Position numbers and translations under genes: made by a program. This document shows positions 25,488 to 34,015 of a DNA stretch of 64,000 nt, piece by piece; the first letter of the stretch is position 1; each line of letters begins with the position of its first letter. The stretch is from positions 43,196 through 107,195 of the forward strand of contig JAGOSY010000019.1 of NCBI GenBank assembly GCA_018062085.1. Direction: 5' to 3'. The notes below the pieces were generated by a model. It saw only the letters and a program-made list of their open reading frames with translations, searched no databases and was not told where the DNA came from. This DNA is from a bacterium (GTDB taxonomy: Bacteria; Cyanobacteriota; Vampirovibrionia; Obscuribacterales; Obscuribacteraceae).

Positions 25488-26318
25488 CTACTGATCTGGT
25501 TTCGCTTGTACGACCTTCAAATTGAGCATTGTAAAAGCATCATACAAAGCCCTGGACATACTGCCCTTTGTTTTGACACGACTAAGATCGAGACCTAAGT
25601 TAACTATGGTATTGGCAATCTCTGGTCTGATACCACTGATAATACATTCGGCGCCCATCAGCCTTGAAGCGTCAATGGCCTTCATCAAGTGTTGAGCAAC
25701 CAGTGTATCGACTGTAGGAACACCAGAAATGTCAACTATGGCAATACTGCTAGCTGAGTCAGCAAGCGCCTGAAGCAGCTGCTCGACCATTACTCGACTG
25801 CGTTCACTATCAAGGGTGCCGACGATTGGCAAGACAAGAATACCTTCCCATAGATGGATAACCGGCGTGGAGAGCTCCATCAAATCTTCTTGTTGGCGCT
25901 TTACTAGATCTTCTAACCGCTTGCGCTCAGTGATATCAACAATGGTAGCCATCGCGACCATGCCATCAGGAGTGTCAAATGGTTTAAGCCCGATCTCTAT
26001 AGGAAATTCTTTCCCATTTTTACGAAGCCCCGTCAAATCTCGGCCAGCACCCATCTCTCTGGGGCGAGGGTCGTGGAAAAAACTGTTTCTGTTGTGCGGA
26101 TGCTTACCGCGATAGCGCTCAGGTACTAGCTTCTCAATCTCGGAGCCAATCAGCTCATTTTCCTCATAGCCAAATGTCTCGAGGAAGCGGCTATTAACGG
26201 CCACAATCTTGCCTTCTTTATTCATGACCAGGGCAGCATTGGGAATGACTTCTAAGGCCATAGCTATGCGCTCCAAATCAATCTTTAGAACGGTTGTGCC
26301 GTGCATACCGTGCATCAT
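25488..26318 (-). CDS. rsbR: RsbR-type PAS-STAS stressosome protein
   Basis: 276 residues from the ATG at 26316-26318, which follows GAGGAGAAGG; longer starts run back toward the kinase gene and lack support. A PAS domain (about 15-135: VIPNAALVMNKEGKIVAVN, FGYEENELIG, AGRDLTGLRKNGKEFPIEIG, VDITERKRL) replaces the globin-like sensor of Bacillus RsbR. The STAS domain (about 155-270) reads LPIVGTLDSER, IVDISGVPTVDTLVAQHL and SGIRPEIANTIVNLG. Threonines 205 and 237 appear to match the phosphorylated positions of RsbR. It should form the stressosome shell with RsbS and hold RsbT. The PAS could sense redox state, light or a ligand. Confidence 0.93.
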   Translation of the reverse strand: MMHGMHGTTVLKIDLERIAMALEVIPNAALVMNKEGKIVAVNSRFLETFGYEENELIGSEIEKLVPERYRGKHPHNRNSFFHDPRPREMGAGRDLTGLRKNGKEFPIEIGLKPFDTPDGMVAMATIVDITERKRLEDLVKRQQEDLMELSTPVIHLWEGILVLPIVGTLDSERSRVMVEQLLQALADSASSIAIVDISGVPTVDTLVAQHLMKAIDASRLMGAECIISGIRPEIANTIVNLGLDLSRVKTKGSMSRALYDAFTMLNLKVVQAKPDQ

Positions 26319-26370
26319 AGAAATACCTTCTCCTCGCGTTGTATCACTCGTCTGCTCTAGACAATTCGCC

Positions 26371-27852
26371 TTACTTGCGCAACAGCATTGATTTAACTTC
26401 ACTAGCCGAAGAAGGGCGCTTGTTAGGGCTCTTCTCTAGTAGCTTAAATATTAGGTCGGTCAAACGGCCTGGAACCTTAGCATTAACAAGTGGCTGCTTC
26501 TCAGGCTTTTCATTGACGTGCCGCATCAATACCTCAATTGGTGTGCCACCATCAAATACACGTTGGCCACTAAAGGTCTCGTACATTGTGCATCCAAGCG
26601 AATAAAGATCACTGCGGTGATCGATCTCTTCTGAATAGCACTGCTCAGGACTCATATATGGAGGCGAGCCTAGGGCCTCACCAGCCTGAGTCAAAGCTGC
26701 ACCAGAACTTCTTAGTACTTTAGCGATACCAAGATCTACCAATTTGACAAAGTAGCGATCGTTATCTGACTGCACAATCATGATGTTGGATGGTTTCAAA
26801 TCTCTATGGACAATTCCCCGATCATGAACAGCCTGAAGAGCATCGGCAACCTGAGCGAAAATGTAGAGACCAAGATCGGCATCAAGCTTGCCATAGCGCT
26901 CAATCATCTCATCAAGACTCAAGCCATCGAGATACTCCATGACTATATAAGGAACACGACCTTGATAGAGACCGAAATCGTAAATACTGACTAAGTTAGG
27001 ATGGGTGACCGAAGAACTAGTCTGTGCCTCAGCCTTGAAGCGAGCGAGAACATCGGGTTCGGCTGTCAAATGCTCGTGCAATGTTTTGATAGCGACTTTG
27101 CGATCAATAAAAGTATGCTTGGCCTGATAAACCGCACCCATGCCGCCGTAACCAATTCGCTCTTCGACAAGGTAGTGCTCGCCAATGGTATCACCAGGCT
27201 CAATTGTGCGGGCGGCCTTCTTCGTTACCACTGTACTATCAACGGCCGGCTCTTCCTGAACTCCTTTCAATTGTGTTAAAAGCTCGTTGAGAAGTCCTTT
27301 TACCAGAGCATCATTGACATTCATGTCTGCTGCTATTTCATCGACACTCTTACCACTCTCAACAAGAGCCAACAGCCTCATTTTGCTTTCTGTCAGCGAA
27401 ACACTCGCTGGAGATTGCACAGCAGTTTGGGCACTAAGAACTCTTTTGGCAATGCCTGGATCAAGCCAAGCAGCTCCACTTAAAACTGAGGTTATGGCAG
27501 TGGAGAGCATCTCACCGGAAATAGTCTTAAGACAATAGCCATCAGCACCAGCCCTTAGGGCCGAGAAGATTGACTGATCGTCTTCAGCAGTGGTGAAAAT
27601 CAAAATCTTGGTCTGCGGCAAAACAGCCTTTATCTTTGCCGTTGCCTCAATGCCATCAACTTTAGGCAAACCTAAGTCCATCATGACTACGTCGGGCTTG
27701 AGCTCAAGAATTTGATCAACGGCACTTTGGCCATCTTCCGCCTCGCCCACGACGTTGAACCGACTAGTCTGCTCAAGTAGCATACGCAGACCCATGCGCA
27801 GTACGAAGTGATCTTCAGCGATAAATATACTAACTTCTTTAATTGTTGACAT
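26371..27852 (-). CDS. Response regulator (REC-HTH) fused to a Ser/Thr protein kinase
   Basis: 493 residues. Residues 1-125 form a NarL-type receiver (AEDHFVLRMGLRMLL, phospho-Asp in VVMMDLGLPKVDG, Thr in IFTTAED, Lys in YCLKTI). Residues about 150-200 resemble the LuxR helix-turn-helix (LTESKMRLLALVESGKSVDE, then IAADMNVNDALVKG), partly degenerate. Residues 220-490 are a Hanks-type kinase: GYGGMG loop, VAIKTL lysine, HRDLKPSN catalytic loop, DLG in place of DFG, and APE-equivalent SPEQ. Kinase residues are intact, so activity is likely. It is first in the operon upstream of rsbR. A receiver directly joined to a Ser/Thr kinase is uncommon and would connect two-component input to Ser/Thr phosphorylation. 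Confidence 0.92.
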   Translation of the reverse strand: MSTIKEVSIFIAEDHFVLRMGLRMLLEQTSRFNVVGEAEDGQSAVDQILELKPDVVMMDLGLPKVDGIEATAKIKAVLPQTKILIFTTAEDDQSIFSALRAGADGYCLKTISGEMLSTAITSVLSGAAWLDPGIAKRVLSAQTAVQSPASVSLTESKMRLLALVESGKSVDEIAADMNVNDALVKGLLNELLTQLKGVQEEPAVDSTVVTKKAARTIEPGDTIGEHYLVEERIGYGGMGAVYQAKHTFIDRKVAIKTLHEHLTAEPDVLARFKAEAQTSSSVTHPNLVSIYDFGLYQGRVPYIVMEYLDGLSLDEMIERYGKLDADLGLYIFAQVADALQAVHDRGIVHRDLKPSNIMIVQSDNDRYFVKLVDLGIAKVLRSSGAALTQAGEALGSPPYMSPEQCYSEEIDHRSDLYSLGCTMYETFSGQRVFDGGTPIEVLMRHVNEKPEKQPLVNAKVPGRLTDLIFKLLEKSPNKRPSSASEVKSMLLRK

Positions 27853-28009
27853 ATGACATCCATTTCAGCCCCCTCAATAGCGAGGAAGACTTGATGCAAA
27901 AGGGCTACAAATTATACAACAAGAGGCTAACGGAAAATGCCAATTGCTGAAACCGCAGCTCCCGCAACCAGGTGCTAGACTTCCAACTTCGAAACGAGCT
28001 AAAGCGCCG

Positions 28010-30478
28010 ATGAGCAACAGTAAATATTCTCGCCTTGTCGCCCTCGGTAAACTCTGGGCCAATATTGAGCTATTCCATCCATTTTTGGCCTACAAGAACC
28101 TTGCCTGGGATTCAGCTTTGGCTTCGGCCATTCCAATGGTTGAAGCGGCCCAATCGAATCGCGATTATTTGGACGCCGTCAATTTCATGTTGTCACATCT
28201 TGGCGACCAATCAACTTACGCTCTCGAGAGCAGTTTGTGCTTAGAACCTCTCAGCCCAGCCAAAGAAAGAGCAATGGAAACACTGCTTACCTATACAGAC
28301 GACGGTATTGCGGTCTTTGACCTAAAAAACTACTCTAGCTCTCAGTATTGCGACTTGAAAGAGGCGTTTTTCCGAGATCTGGATGAGCTTCACAAACTGA
28401 CCAAAACTACAAAAAGCAGAAAGCTTGAAAAGTCAGGCTCCCATAAACCGCCTGCCATAGTCTTCGACCTGCGGCGAGATCAAAACTATCAGTGGGCAAA
28501 TCTTGATGCCTTATTCGAAGAGCAATTTGCAGACATCTTCTGTATAGAAGATACAGTGGCTTCTACCATACGCACACGCATGCACTTAGGCCTCGCACCA
28601 GAGACACTGAAAGAACCCGGTAGATACATTTCGGCATTTCTTGCACGCGACGCTGTCAGGTTTCAAGCGTCAAGCAAACCCTTGAAGATCCCAGTTATTT
28701 TCCTCATAAACTGGCGCACAAATTTGCCCCCTTTGCTGCACTCGCTGCAATCACAATCGAATATGTACATAGCCAGCGAAGGTTGGTTGAGCGAAGGCCC
28801 AGCCGAGACAGCCTCGTTCAACCTACCGGGAGACTTGCTTGTCTCAATACGCTTGAGTGAAACAATTAGTCCTCATGGAACGATAGATATTAAGGCAGAC
28901 AAAGTAATCACTGTTGATGAATCAGAAACAGAAACAGAAACAGAAACAGAAGATCCGGTGCTCTTAGCAGCACTAGTTTGGGCCAGAGGAACGAGAAGGA
29001 AAGCAAAAGCGCACGAACCTGCCAGCGGCAGGCTAACTGACTCATGGCGCTACGGACCAGAGGAGTATCCGAGTAAAGAACTTAGACTACTGGCCGCATT
29101 CCGCATTTGGGCGATGGTTGCTTACTTCTTTCCCTATATTGAGCTGCTAGACAACGACTGGAACCAAATCTTAGTGGATATGATTCCAGAATTTGAACAG
29201 GCATCAAACGCCGAAGAATATCATCTCACGGTGGCCAAAATGGTAAGTCAGCTGCATGATACCCACGCGGTTCTAAGCAGCGAAACACTATCAAATTACT
29301 TTGGCATAGCATCACCACCGGTGCGCTGCCGGATGATTGAAGATAAAGTGGTAATTACTGAAATTCTCGCAGAGAAAGAGACCTTGCTTAAGAAAGGCAA
29401 CGCCGTCACAATTGGCGATCTCATCAAGATTGGCGACATCGTCACCGCAATAGACGGCGTTGACATCAAAGAAAAATTCAGGGAACTGTCTCAGTACCAT
29501 TCAGCTTCAACTCAAGCTTCCCTCGAACATGTGGTTCTACAATGCATCCTAGACGGACCAGAATCAATCGCTAGCCTAGGTATCGAAACTGGTGGCAAGA
29601 CTAAATTGATAAATCTTGCTCGCAAAATCAAATATAAAGGCGCTGATGCAACAAAGAATATAAATACAGACTTAAATACAGATGTAAGTACAGGCGAAAT
29701 CGCTCCAATAGCAGAGCGAAAAGACATTACGCTTGAAGAAGCCACAAGATTCATCGATACAAGCAAATCTAAAAAAGCCTCGGCTACCTCGGGTACAGCG
29801 GATACATACGATACGATTGGATACGTCGACCTGACAAAGCTCACTCGCGAAATGATCGAAGCCATGTTCAGTAAATTCAAAGAAACCAAGGCAATTATCT
29901 TTGACATGCGGGGCTACCCCAAACTGACCGGCAATGCTATCAGCGAAAGACTGGCGCAGAAAAACAGTTTCGCCATAGCAAAGGTCAGCCGCCCTATGGT
30001 GCTGGAACCGAGCGAAATATGCCAGAGCAGCGAAACATCCAAAGACAGAACCGTTGGCGAAGGTCTAGGCTGGAAGATTCGCCAGACAGAAAAGCAATAC
30101 CAAACATCGATTGAACTGATTCGCAAGAGCAACGACTGGATATATCAAGGCAAGACAGTCTTGCTGATAGATGAGAGAGCAATGAGTCAGGCAGAAACCC
30201 TAGCAATGTCTTTCAAAGCAGCAAATGGCACTGTCTTAATTGGTGCTCCAACAGCTGGCGCAAACGGCACTGTCACCGACTTCTCAGTACCAGGCAGTAT
30301 CAGAATATTTCTCTCCGGCGAAAAATACGAACTAGCCGATAACACACAGCTCCAGAGAGTTGGACTGCAGCCTGATATTGCAATCAAACCTACAATCGAA
30401 GGAATCAGAAGCGGCAGAGACGAAGTGCTAGAAAAGGCAATCGAATATTTGAGTAGTTTAGAAGTCTCTTGCCCCTAG
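28010..30478 (+). CDS. S41-family (C-terminal processing/tricorn-like) peptidase with duplicated N-domain
   Basis: About 822 residues from the ATG at 28010; a TTG at 27944 would add 22. Two copies of the S41 N-terminal helical domain are present: LGKLWANIELFHPFLAYKNL near the start and FRIWAMVAYFFPYIELLDND near residue 370. A PDZ-like part (GDLIKIGDIVTAIDGVDI) and the catalytic S41 domain follow: IGYVDL, AIIFDMRGYPK, and LIDERAMSQAETLAMSFK with the expected nucleophile Ser in MSQAE, then GAPTAGANG and the C-terminal VGLQPDIAI. No signal peptide is visible, which is unusual for S41 enzymes. A TETE hexamer repeat lies in the linker. The 3' end overlaps atpG by 21 bp, convergently. Confidence 0.85.
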   Translation: MSNSKYSRLVALGKLWANIELFHPFLAYKNLAWDSALASAIPMVEAAQSNRDYLDAVNFMLSHLGDQSTYALESSLCLEPLSPAKERAMETLLTYTDDGIAVFDLKNYSSSQYCDLKEAFFRDLDELHKLTKTTKSRKLEKSGSHKPPAIVFDLRRDQNYQWANLDALFEEQFADIFCIEDTVASTIRTRMHLGLAPETLKEPGRYISAFLARDAVRFQASSKPLKIPVIFLINWRTNLPPLLHSLQSQSNMYIASEGWLSEGPAETASFNLPGDLLVSIRLSETISPHGTIDIKADKVITVDESETETETETEDPVLLAALVWARGTRRKAKAHEPASGRLTDSWRYGPEEYPSKELRLLAAFRIWAMVAYFFPYIELLDNDWNQILVDMIPEFEQASNAEEYHLTVAKMVSQLHDTHAVLSSETLSNYFGIASPPVRCRMIEDKVVITEILAEKETLLKKGNAVTIGDLIKIGDIVTAIDGVDIKEKFRELSQYHSASTQASLEHVVLQCILDGPESIASLGIETGGKTKLINLARKIKYKGADATKNINTDLNTDVSTGEIAPIAERKDITLEEATRFIDTSKSKKASATSGTADTYDTIGYVDLTKLTREMIEAMFSKFKETKAIIFDMRGYPKLTGNAISERLAQKNSFAIAKVSRPMVLEPSEICQSSETSKDRTVGEGLGWKIRQTEKQYQTSIELIRKSNDWIYQGKTVLLIDERAMSQAETLAMSFKAANGTVLIGAPTAGANGTVTDFSVPGSIRIFLSGEKYELADNTQLQRVGLQPDIAIKPTIEGIRSGRDEVLEKAIEYLSSLEVSCP
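28920..28952 (+). repeat. Hexameric repeat (GAAACA) encoding a Thr-Glu tract
   Basis: About five copies of a 6-bp unit produce alternating Glu-Thr residues in the linker of the S41 peptidase. Confidence 0.8.
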
Positions 30479-31375
30479 AGCTTCAAAACCAGAAACGACT
30501 TCGAATAGCTCTTCGTCAATATTGCTGTGACGCAAGCGATGGAAGTTACCGTTTAAGTCTTCGAGCAGCTCATCTATGTTCTTCTCAGCCCGTTGCATAG
30601 CCGCTAGGCGACTGGCGTTCTCGCTTGCAAGAGATTCAGCACAAGCACGAAAAAGCGAGACAAATACATAAGAGCTAACCAGCGGCTGCAAAGCAGAAGC
30701 TCTTCCGCCAACTACCTCAGGGATGGTCTTTGTCGGCCAATTTAGAGCAATCAGACTTTGGCGCCAGGCATCATCGAGGGGCAGCAACTGTTTGCTAATA
30801 GCTTCATAAATCGCACCAGCCAGCGGACGATTGTAGAAGAGCTGCAAATTAGTAACCAAATCACCCTGGCCAGCTTGATTATCAATGAGAATCTGACCAA
30901 TAAGAGGGCTAATAGCCGCCACCGAATTCGGTACCGAATAAAGCCCAACGTCAACCAGTCCGAGATCAAGCAAACGGTCTCTTACGCGCTCTCCAACAGC
31001 CCAGACTCTAACCGGCCTTCTCAGCGCCAAAAACGGCGACAAGCTAGCAAAAGCAAAATCGGCCACGACGTCGTTGAATTGTCCCACCAAACCTTGATCA
31101 GAACCAAAGACAAGGGCATTTACAGGCGCAGAGTTAATTGAAGCAGCGCCAATCGGAGCAGTGTCAATAGCAGCAGCGCTAAGTGGAGCAGCAGTGGGAG
31201 GAAGACAAGCATGCAGACCCAGCTCTATGGTGCGGTAGTAATCGGCCAAAGCTTCCACCGAACGCTCATACTGACCAATGCTTGAAGCAGTCAAAGCTTT
31301 CATGGTGCGCACTACCGACTGCAAATCAGTAGCACTCTTGATTTTTCGCCGCAGATTTTCGGTGGTATCGCTCAT
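30458..31375 (-). CDS. atpG: N-ATPase gamma subunit
   Basis: 305 residues. The N-terminal helix carries LRRKIKSATDLQSVVRTMKALTA, quoted here as the gamma signature KIKSATDLQSVVRTMKAL, and the centre has VFGSDQGLVGQFN, matching FoF1 gamma. The C-terminal helix is RLAAMQRAEKNIDELLEDL. Gamma is the rotor shaft coupling ion flow to catalysis. An Ala/Ser/Ile/Pro-rich insertion (about residues 58-85) precedes the conserved SDQGL strand and looks like a local repeat expansion. It overlaps atpA by 4 bp and is last in the operon, as is usual for N-ATPases. Confidence 0.93.
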   Translation of the reverse strand: MSDTTENLRRKIKSATDLQSVVRTMKALTASSIGQYERSVEALADYYRTIELGLHACLPPTAAPLSAAAIDTAPIGAASINSAPVNALVFGSDQGLVGQFNDVVADFAFASLSPFLALRRPVRVWAVGERVRDRLLDLGLVDVGLYSVPNSVAAISPLIGQILIDNQAGQGDLVTNLQLFYNRPLAGAIYEAISKQLLPLDDAWRQSLIALNWPTKTIPEVVGGRASALQPLVSSYVFVSLFRACAESLASENASRLAAMQRAEKNIDELLEDLNGNFHRLRHSNIDEELFEVVSGFEALGARDF

Positions 31376-32919
31376 GACTTAAAATCCAGCAAGGCTTGCT
31401 TAGCAATTTGCACAATCGCCTCTCGATCTTCAGCACTCAAGGTTTTGGCATGAAGTAGCCGTTCTTGAACATCGACAGGAATCTTAGCCGCAGACTCTTG
31501 CACTGCCTTCTGCGCCTCGTTCATATTTGCAATTGCTACTTGATCAAACAAACCAGCAATTAAAGCAAGCAGAATACTAATCTGCTCAGCCACTGACAAG
31601 GGTGAAAACTCAGGCTGCTTCAAACAAGAACGAATGCGCTGGCCATGCTCAATGGTCTTGCGCGTGCTGGCATCAAGGCTGGCTCCAAAACGGGCAAAAG
31701 TCTCAAGCTCCTCAAACTGCGCGTAGGCGAGCTTGAGATCGCTAGCTACAGCTCTGTATGCCGGTAGCTGCGCTTTGCCGCCAACTCGCGAAACTGACTT
31801 CCCGACATCAACAGCTGGCAGCATACCTAACTCAAAAAGGGTAGGCGAGAGATAAATCTGTCCGTCCGTAATTGAAATCAAATTGGTTGGAATATAAGCA
31901 GCAATGTCCTGCGCCTCAGTCTCAATGATGGGCAGCGCTGTCAAAGAGCCCCCACCAAACTCAGCACACATCCTCGTAGCCCGTTCTAACAAGCGCGAAT
32001 GAATGTAGAAAATGTCGCCAGGAAACGCTTCGCGTCCAGGAGGTCGACGCAGAAGCAGCGACAGCTCACGATAAGCCCGAGCATGCTGAGTGAGATCGTC
32101 GTATACGATCAGCACATCGCGTCCAGCGTTCATAAAATACTCGGCGATACTGGTAGCGGCATATGGGGCTATATAAGCCAGGCCTGGAGGTGCGTCGCCT
32201 TCAGTGACCACGACAACGGTGTACTCCAGTGCTCCTTTTTCGCGCAAAATGGCGATGTTCCGGCCAACAGTAGATGCCCGCTGGCCAATAGCACAATAGA
32301 TGCAGACAACATTCTGGCCGCGCTGGCTAATAATAGTATCGATGGCAATGGTGCTTTTGCCCGTTTGACGATCGCCCAAGATTAACTCCCGCTGGCCTCG
32401 TCCGATGGGAATCAAAGCATCAATCACCTTAAGCCCGGTTTGCAACGGCACCGTCACTGGTGCGCGGTCCATGATCGATGCAGCAGGTCGCTCGATTGGC
32501 ATGCGCTCGCTTGTGTGTTCAATCTCTTTATCATCAAGAGGCCTTCCCAAGGGATCAATCACTCGCCCTAAGAGATAGTCGCCCACGGCAACGTCCATCA
32601 CCCGACCGGTGCGCTCCACGCGATCACCAGCTTTCAGATGCCAATAATCACCAAGCAAGATCACACCAATTTCAGCTTCATCTATATTGAAAGCGATACC
32701 ATAGACATTGCCAGGAAATTTCAGGAGCTCTTCGTAGCCAACATTAGGTAGACCATCAACTTTGGCTATGCCTGTCAAAACCGAGGTCACGGTGCCCACT
32801 TCGCGCAACAACAGCTGGGGAGAGAAACTCTCGCGAGTAGCAGTTAGAGAGGCGAAAACCTGATCGACAACACCGACTAAGCTCTCAGCTGTGGCATCAT
32901 TTTGTGACTCGTTAGCCAT
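31372..32919 (-). CDS. atpA: N-ATPase alpha subunit
   Basis: 515 residues from the ATG at 32917-32919 (MANESQND), which overlaps the atpF stop; longer in-frame extensions upstream are noncoding shadow. Typical alpha features: P-loop GDRQTGKST, VYDDLTQHARAYRELSLLLR in parts, PGREAFPGDIFY and SVSRVGGKAQ. Alpha forms the non-catalytic part of the hexamer. N-ATPase alpha subunits commonly start with an acidic tail like this. It sits between atpF and atpG with overlaps, implying tight translational coupling. Confidence 0.96.
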   Translation of the reverse strand: MANESQNDATAESLVGVVDQVFASLTATRESFSPQLLLREVGTVTSVLTGIAKVDGLPNVGYEELLKFPGNVYGIAFNIDEAEIGVILLGDYWHLKAGDRVERTGRVMDVAVGDYLLGRVIDPLGRPLDDKEIEHTSERMPIERPAASIMDRAPVTVPLQTGLKVIDALIPIGRGQRELILGDRQTGKSTIAIDTIISQRGQNVVCIYCAIGQRASTVGRNIAILREKGALEYTVVVVTEGDAPPGLAYIAPYAATSIAEYFMNAGRDVLIVYDDLTQHARAYRELSLLLRRPPGREAFPGDIFYIHSRLLERATRMCAEFGGGSLTALPIIETEAQDIAAYIPTNLISITDGQIYLSPTLFELGMLPAVDVGKSVSRVGGKAQLPAYRAVASDLKLAYAQFEELETFARFGASLDASTRKTIEHGQRIRSCLKQPEFSPLSVAEQISILLALIAGLFDQVAIANMNEAQKAVQESAAKIPVDVQERLLHAKTLSAEDREAIVQIAKQALLDFKS

Positions 32920-33688
32920 GGACAGCCTTCTCCATTGCCTTAAGATAATCGCTAATGTTCCAGCCAATGCTCTGTCCGTTGGCCGCAAGTTCGATGCCAC
33001 TAATAAGGTCAGGAGCTGTTTGGTAATTGAGCTGTATATGAAGCGAACCTGTGGCAGGAAGCGAACCTGCGGCAGGAAGCGACAAGGCTTGATTGAGAGC
33101 CACTTCAATGGCAGTGCGCTGCTCAGGAGAAAGCTCAAAGGCGCTGCGGACGGTGGGGGCAGAGGCACCAGCAAGACTAGCTGCCAAACTAGCTCTAGTC
33201 TGACTATCCATTGCAGTTATGCGGCCAATGAAAGTGGTTGTAATCTGCTCTTCTAGGCTGGCACTGGCAAGATCGCTCAGAGTCTTTCTAGCAATAGCAA
33301 AAACTTCTTGCTGGGTACGATGACTAATCGACTGCTTCAAATTTTCAGCATCAACGGCAAAACGTTCTTTACTCTTGATGCGCACAAGATCTGCAGCCTG
33401 GCGCGCCTCCACAAGCAGCTTCTCTCGCTCAGCCTTAGCAGCATCTTGAGCTTCGTTCATCAGAGCAAGGCGCTCTTGATCGAACTGCTCGTTTTTCTGT
33501 TGAAACAGATCTCGTTCCTTCTGCGCCTCAACGCGCTTGGCGTCAGCATCGGCTATCTCAGCAGCGACTTTTTGTTCGCGGGCGTCGATAGCACTTAAAA
33601 TAGGTTTGTAGAGAAAGCGCTTCATCAACCAGACCAAGATCAAAAAGTTGATTACCTGCGCGACGACTGTAAACCAATCAATTAGCAT
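32912..33688 (-). CDS. atpF: N-ATPase b-type stator subunit (extended AtpF)
   Basis: 258 residues, longer than the about 160 of ordinary b subunits. A membrane helix at about 4-22 (DWFTVVAQVINFLILVWLM) leads to KRFLYKPILSAIDAREQKVAAEI and a long charged helix. The C-terminal 100 residues (ARKTLSDLASASLEEQI ... IQLNYQTAPDLISGIEL) resemble the delta subunit end. N-ATPase operons have no separate delta gene, and the extended b subunit is thought to replace it, which fits. A duplicated SLPA(A/T)G pentapeptide from a 15-bp repeat lies near residue 205. Confidence 0.93.
   Translation of the reverse strand: MLIDWFTVVAQVINFLILVWLMKRFLYKPILSAIDAREQKVAAEIADADAKRVEAQKERDLFQQKNEQFDQERLALMNEAQDAAKAEREKLLVEARQAADLVRIKSKERFAVDAENLKQSISHRTQQEVFAIARKTLSDLASASLEEQITTTFIGRITAMDSQTRASLAASLAGASAPTVRSAFELSPEQRTAIEVALNQALSLPAAGSLPATGSLHIQLNYQTAPDLISGIELAANGQSIGWNISDYLKAMEKAVHG
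33046..33086 (-). repeat. 15-bp duplication in atpF
   Basis: Two adjacent copies of GGCAGGAAGCGAACC (one base differs) encode SLPAAG/SLPATG in the delta-like part of AtpF. Confidence 0.75.
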
Positions 33689-33691
33689 GGC

Positions 33692-33973
33692 CTACTTTCC
33701 TACACTCTGAGCAATGATGTGATTCCAAAATGGATTGGCGAAAATGAGAATCATCGAAACGACAAAACAATAAATTGCCATCGACTCAATCATTGCTAAG
33801 CCAACAAACAACGTTCGCGTGATAGTAGCAGAGGCATCAGGTTGCTGCGCTAGAGCAGTGAGTGCAGTGGAGACGGCCTTGCCTTCACTCAATGCTGGCC
33901 CCATGCAACCGAAACTGGTTGTCAGTCCAGCAGTGACAATCGAGGCAATGGCAATGGCAGTGATGTTGTCCAT
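33692..33973 (-). CDS. atpE: N-ATPase c subunit (rotor ring)
   Basis: 93 residues forming a two-helix hairpin with loop LAQQPDAS. Helix 2 has LAMIESMAIYCFVV: the ion-binding Glu plus the adjacent Ser and the Tyr four residues on, the ligands seen in Na+-binding rings. In helix 1, Glu of ALSEGKA aligns with Gln32 of the Ilyobacter Na+ ring, giving a two-carboxylate site like other N-type rings. Whether Na+ or H+ is used cannot be decided from this, because two-carboxylate N-type rings have been reported to carry protons. A purine-rich leader precedes the gene. Confidence 0.95.
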   Translation of the reverse strand: MDNITAIAIASIVTAGLTTSFGCMGPALSEGKAVSTALTALAQQPDASATITRTLFVGLAMIESMAIYCFVVSMILIFANPFWNHIIAQSVGK

Positions 33974-34015
33974 ATCTATCTTTCTTTCCTTCTGTCTTTC
34001 TATCTATCTAGCTTT
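33974..34015 (-). promoter_or_regulatory. Purine-rich translation leader of atpE
   Basis: On the coding (minus) strand the 42 bases between atpB and atpE are almost only A and G with scattered TCT/GCT, including AAGGAAAGAAAG just upstream of the ATG. This resembles the strong atpE ribosome-loading region of other ATP synthase operons, where c is needed in many copies. Confidence 0.5.

Noticed and set aside
32920..33174. 85-residue N-terminal extension of atpA
   Set aside because: The frame is open but lies wholly inside atpF. The ATG at 32917-32919 gives a normal alpha subunit start.
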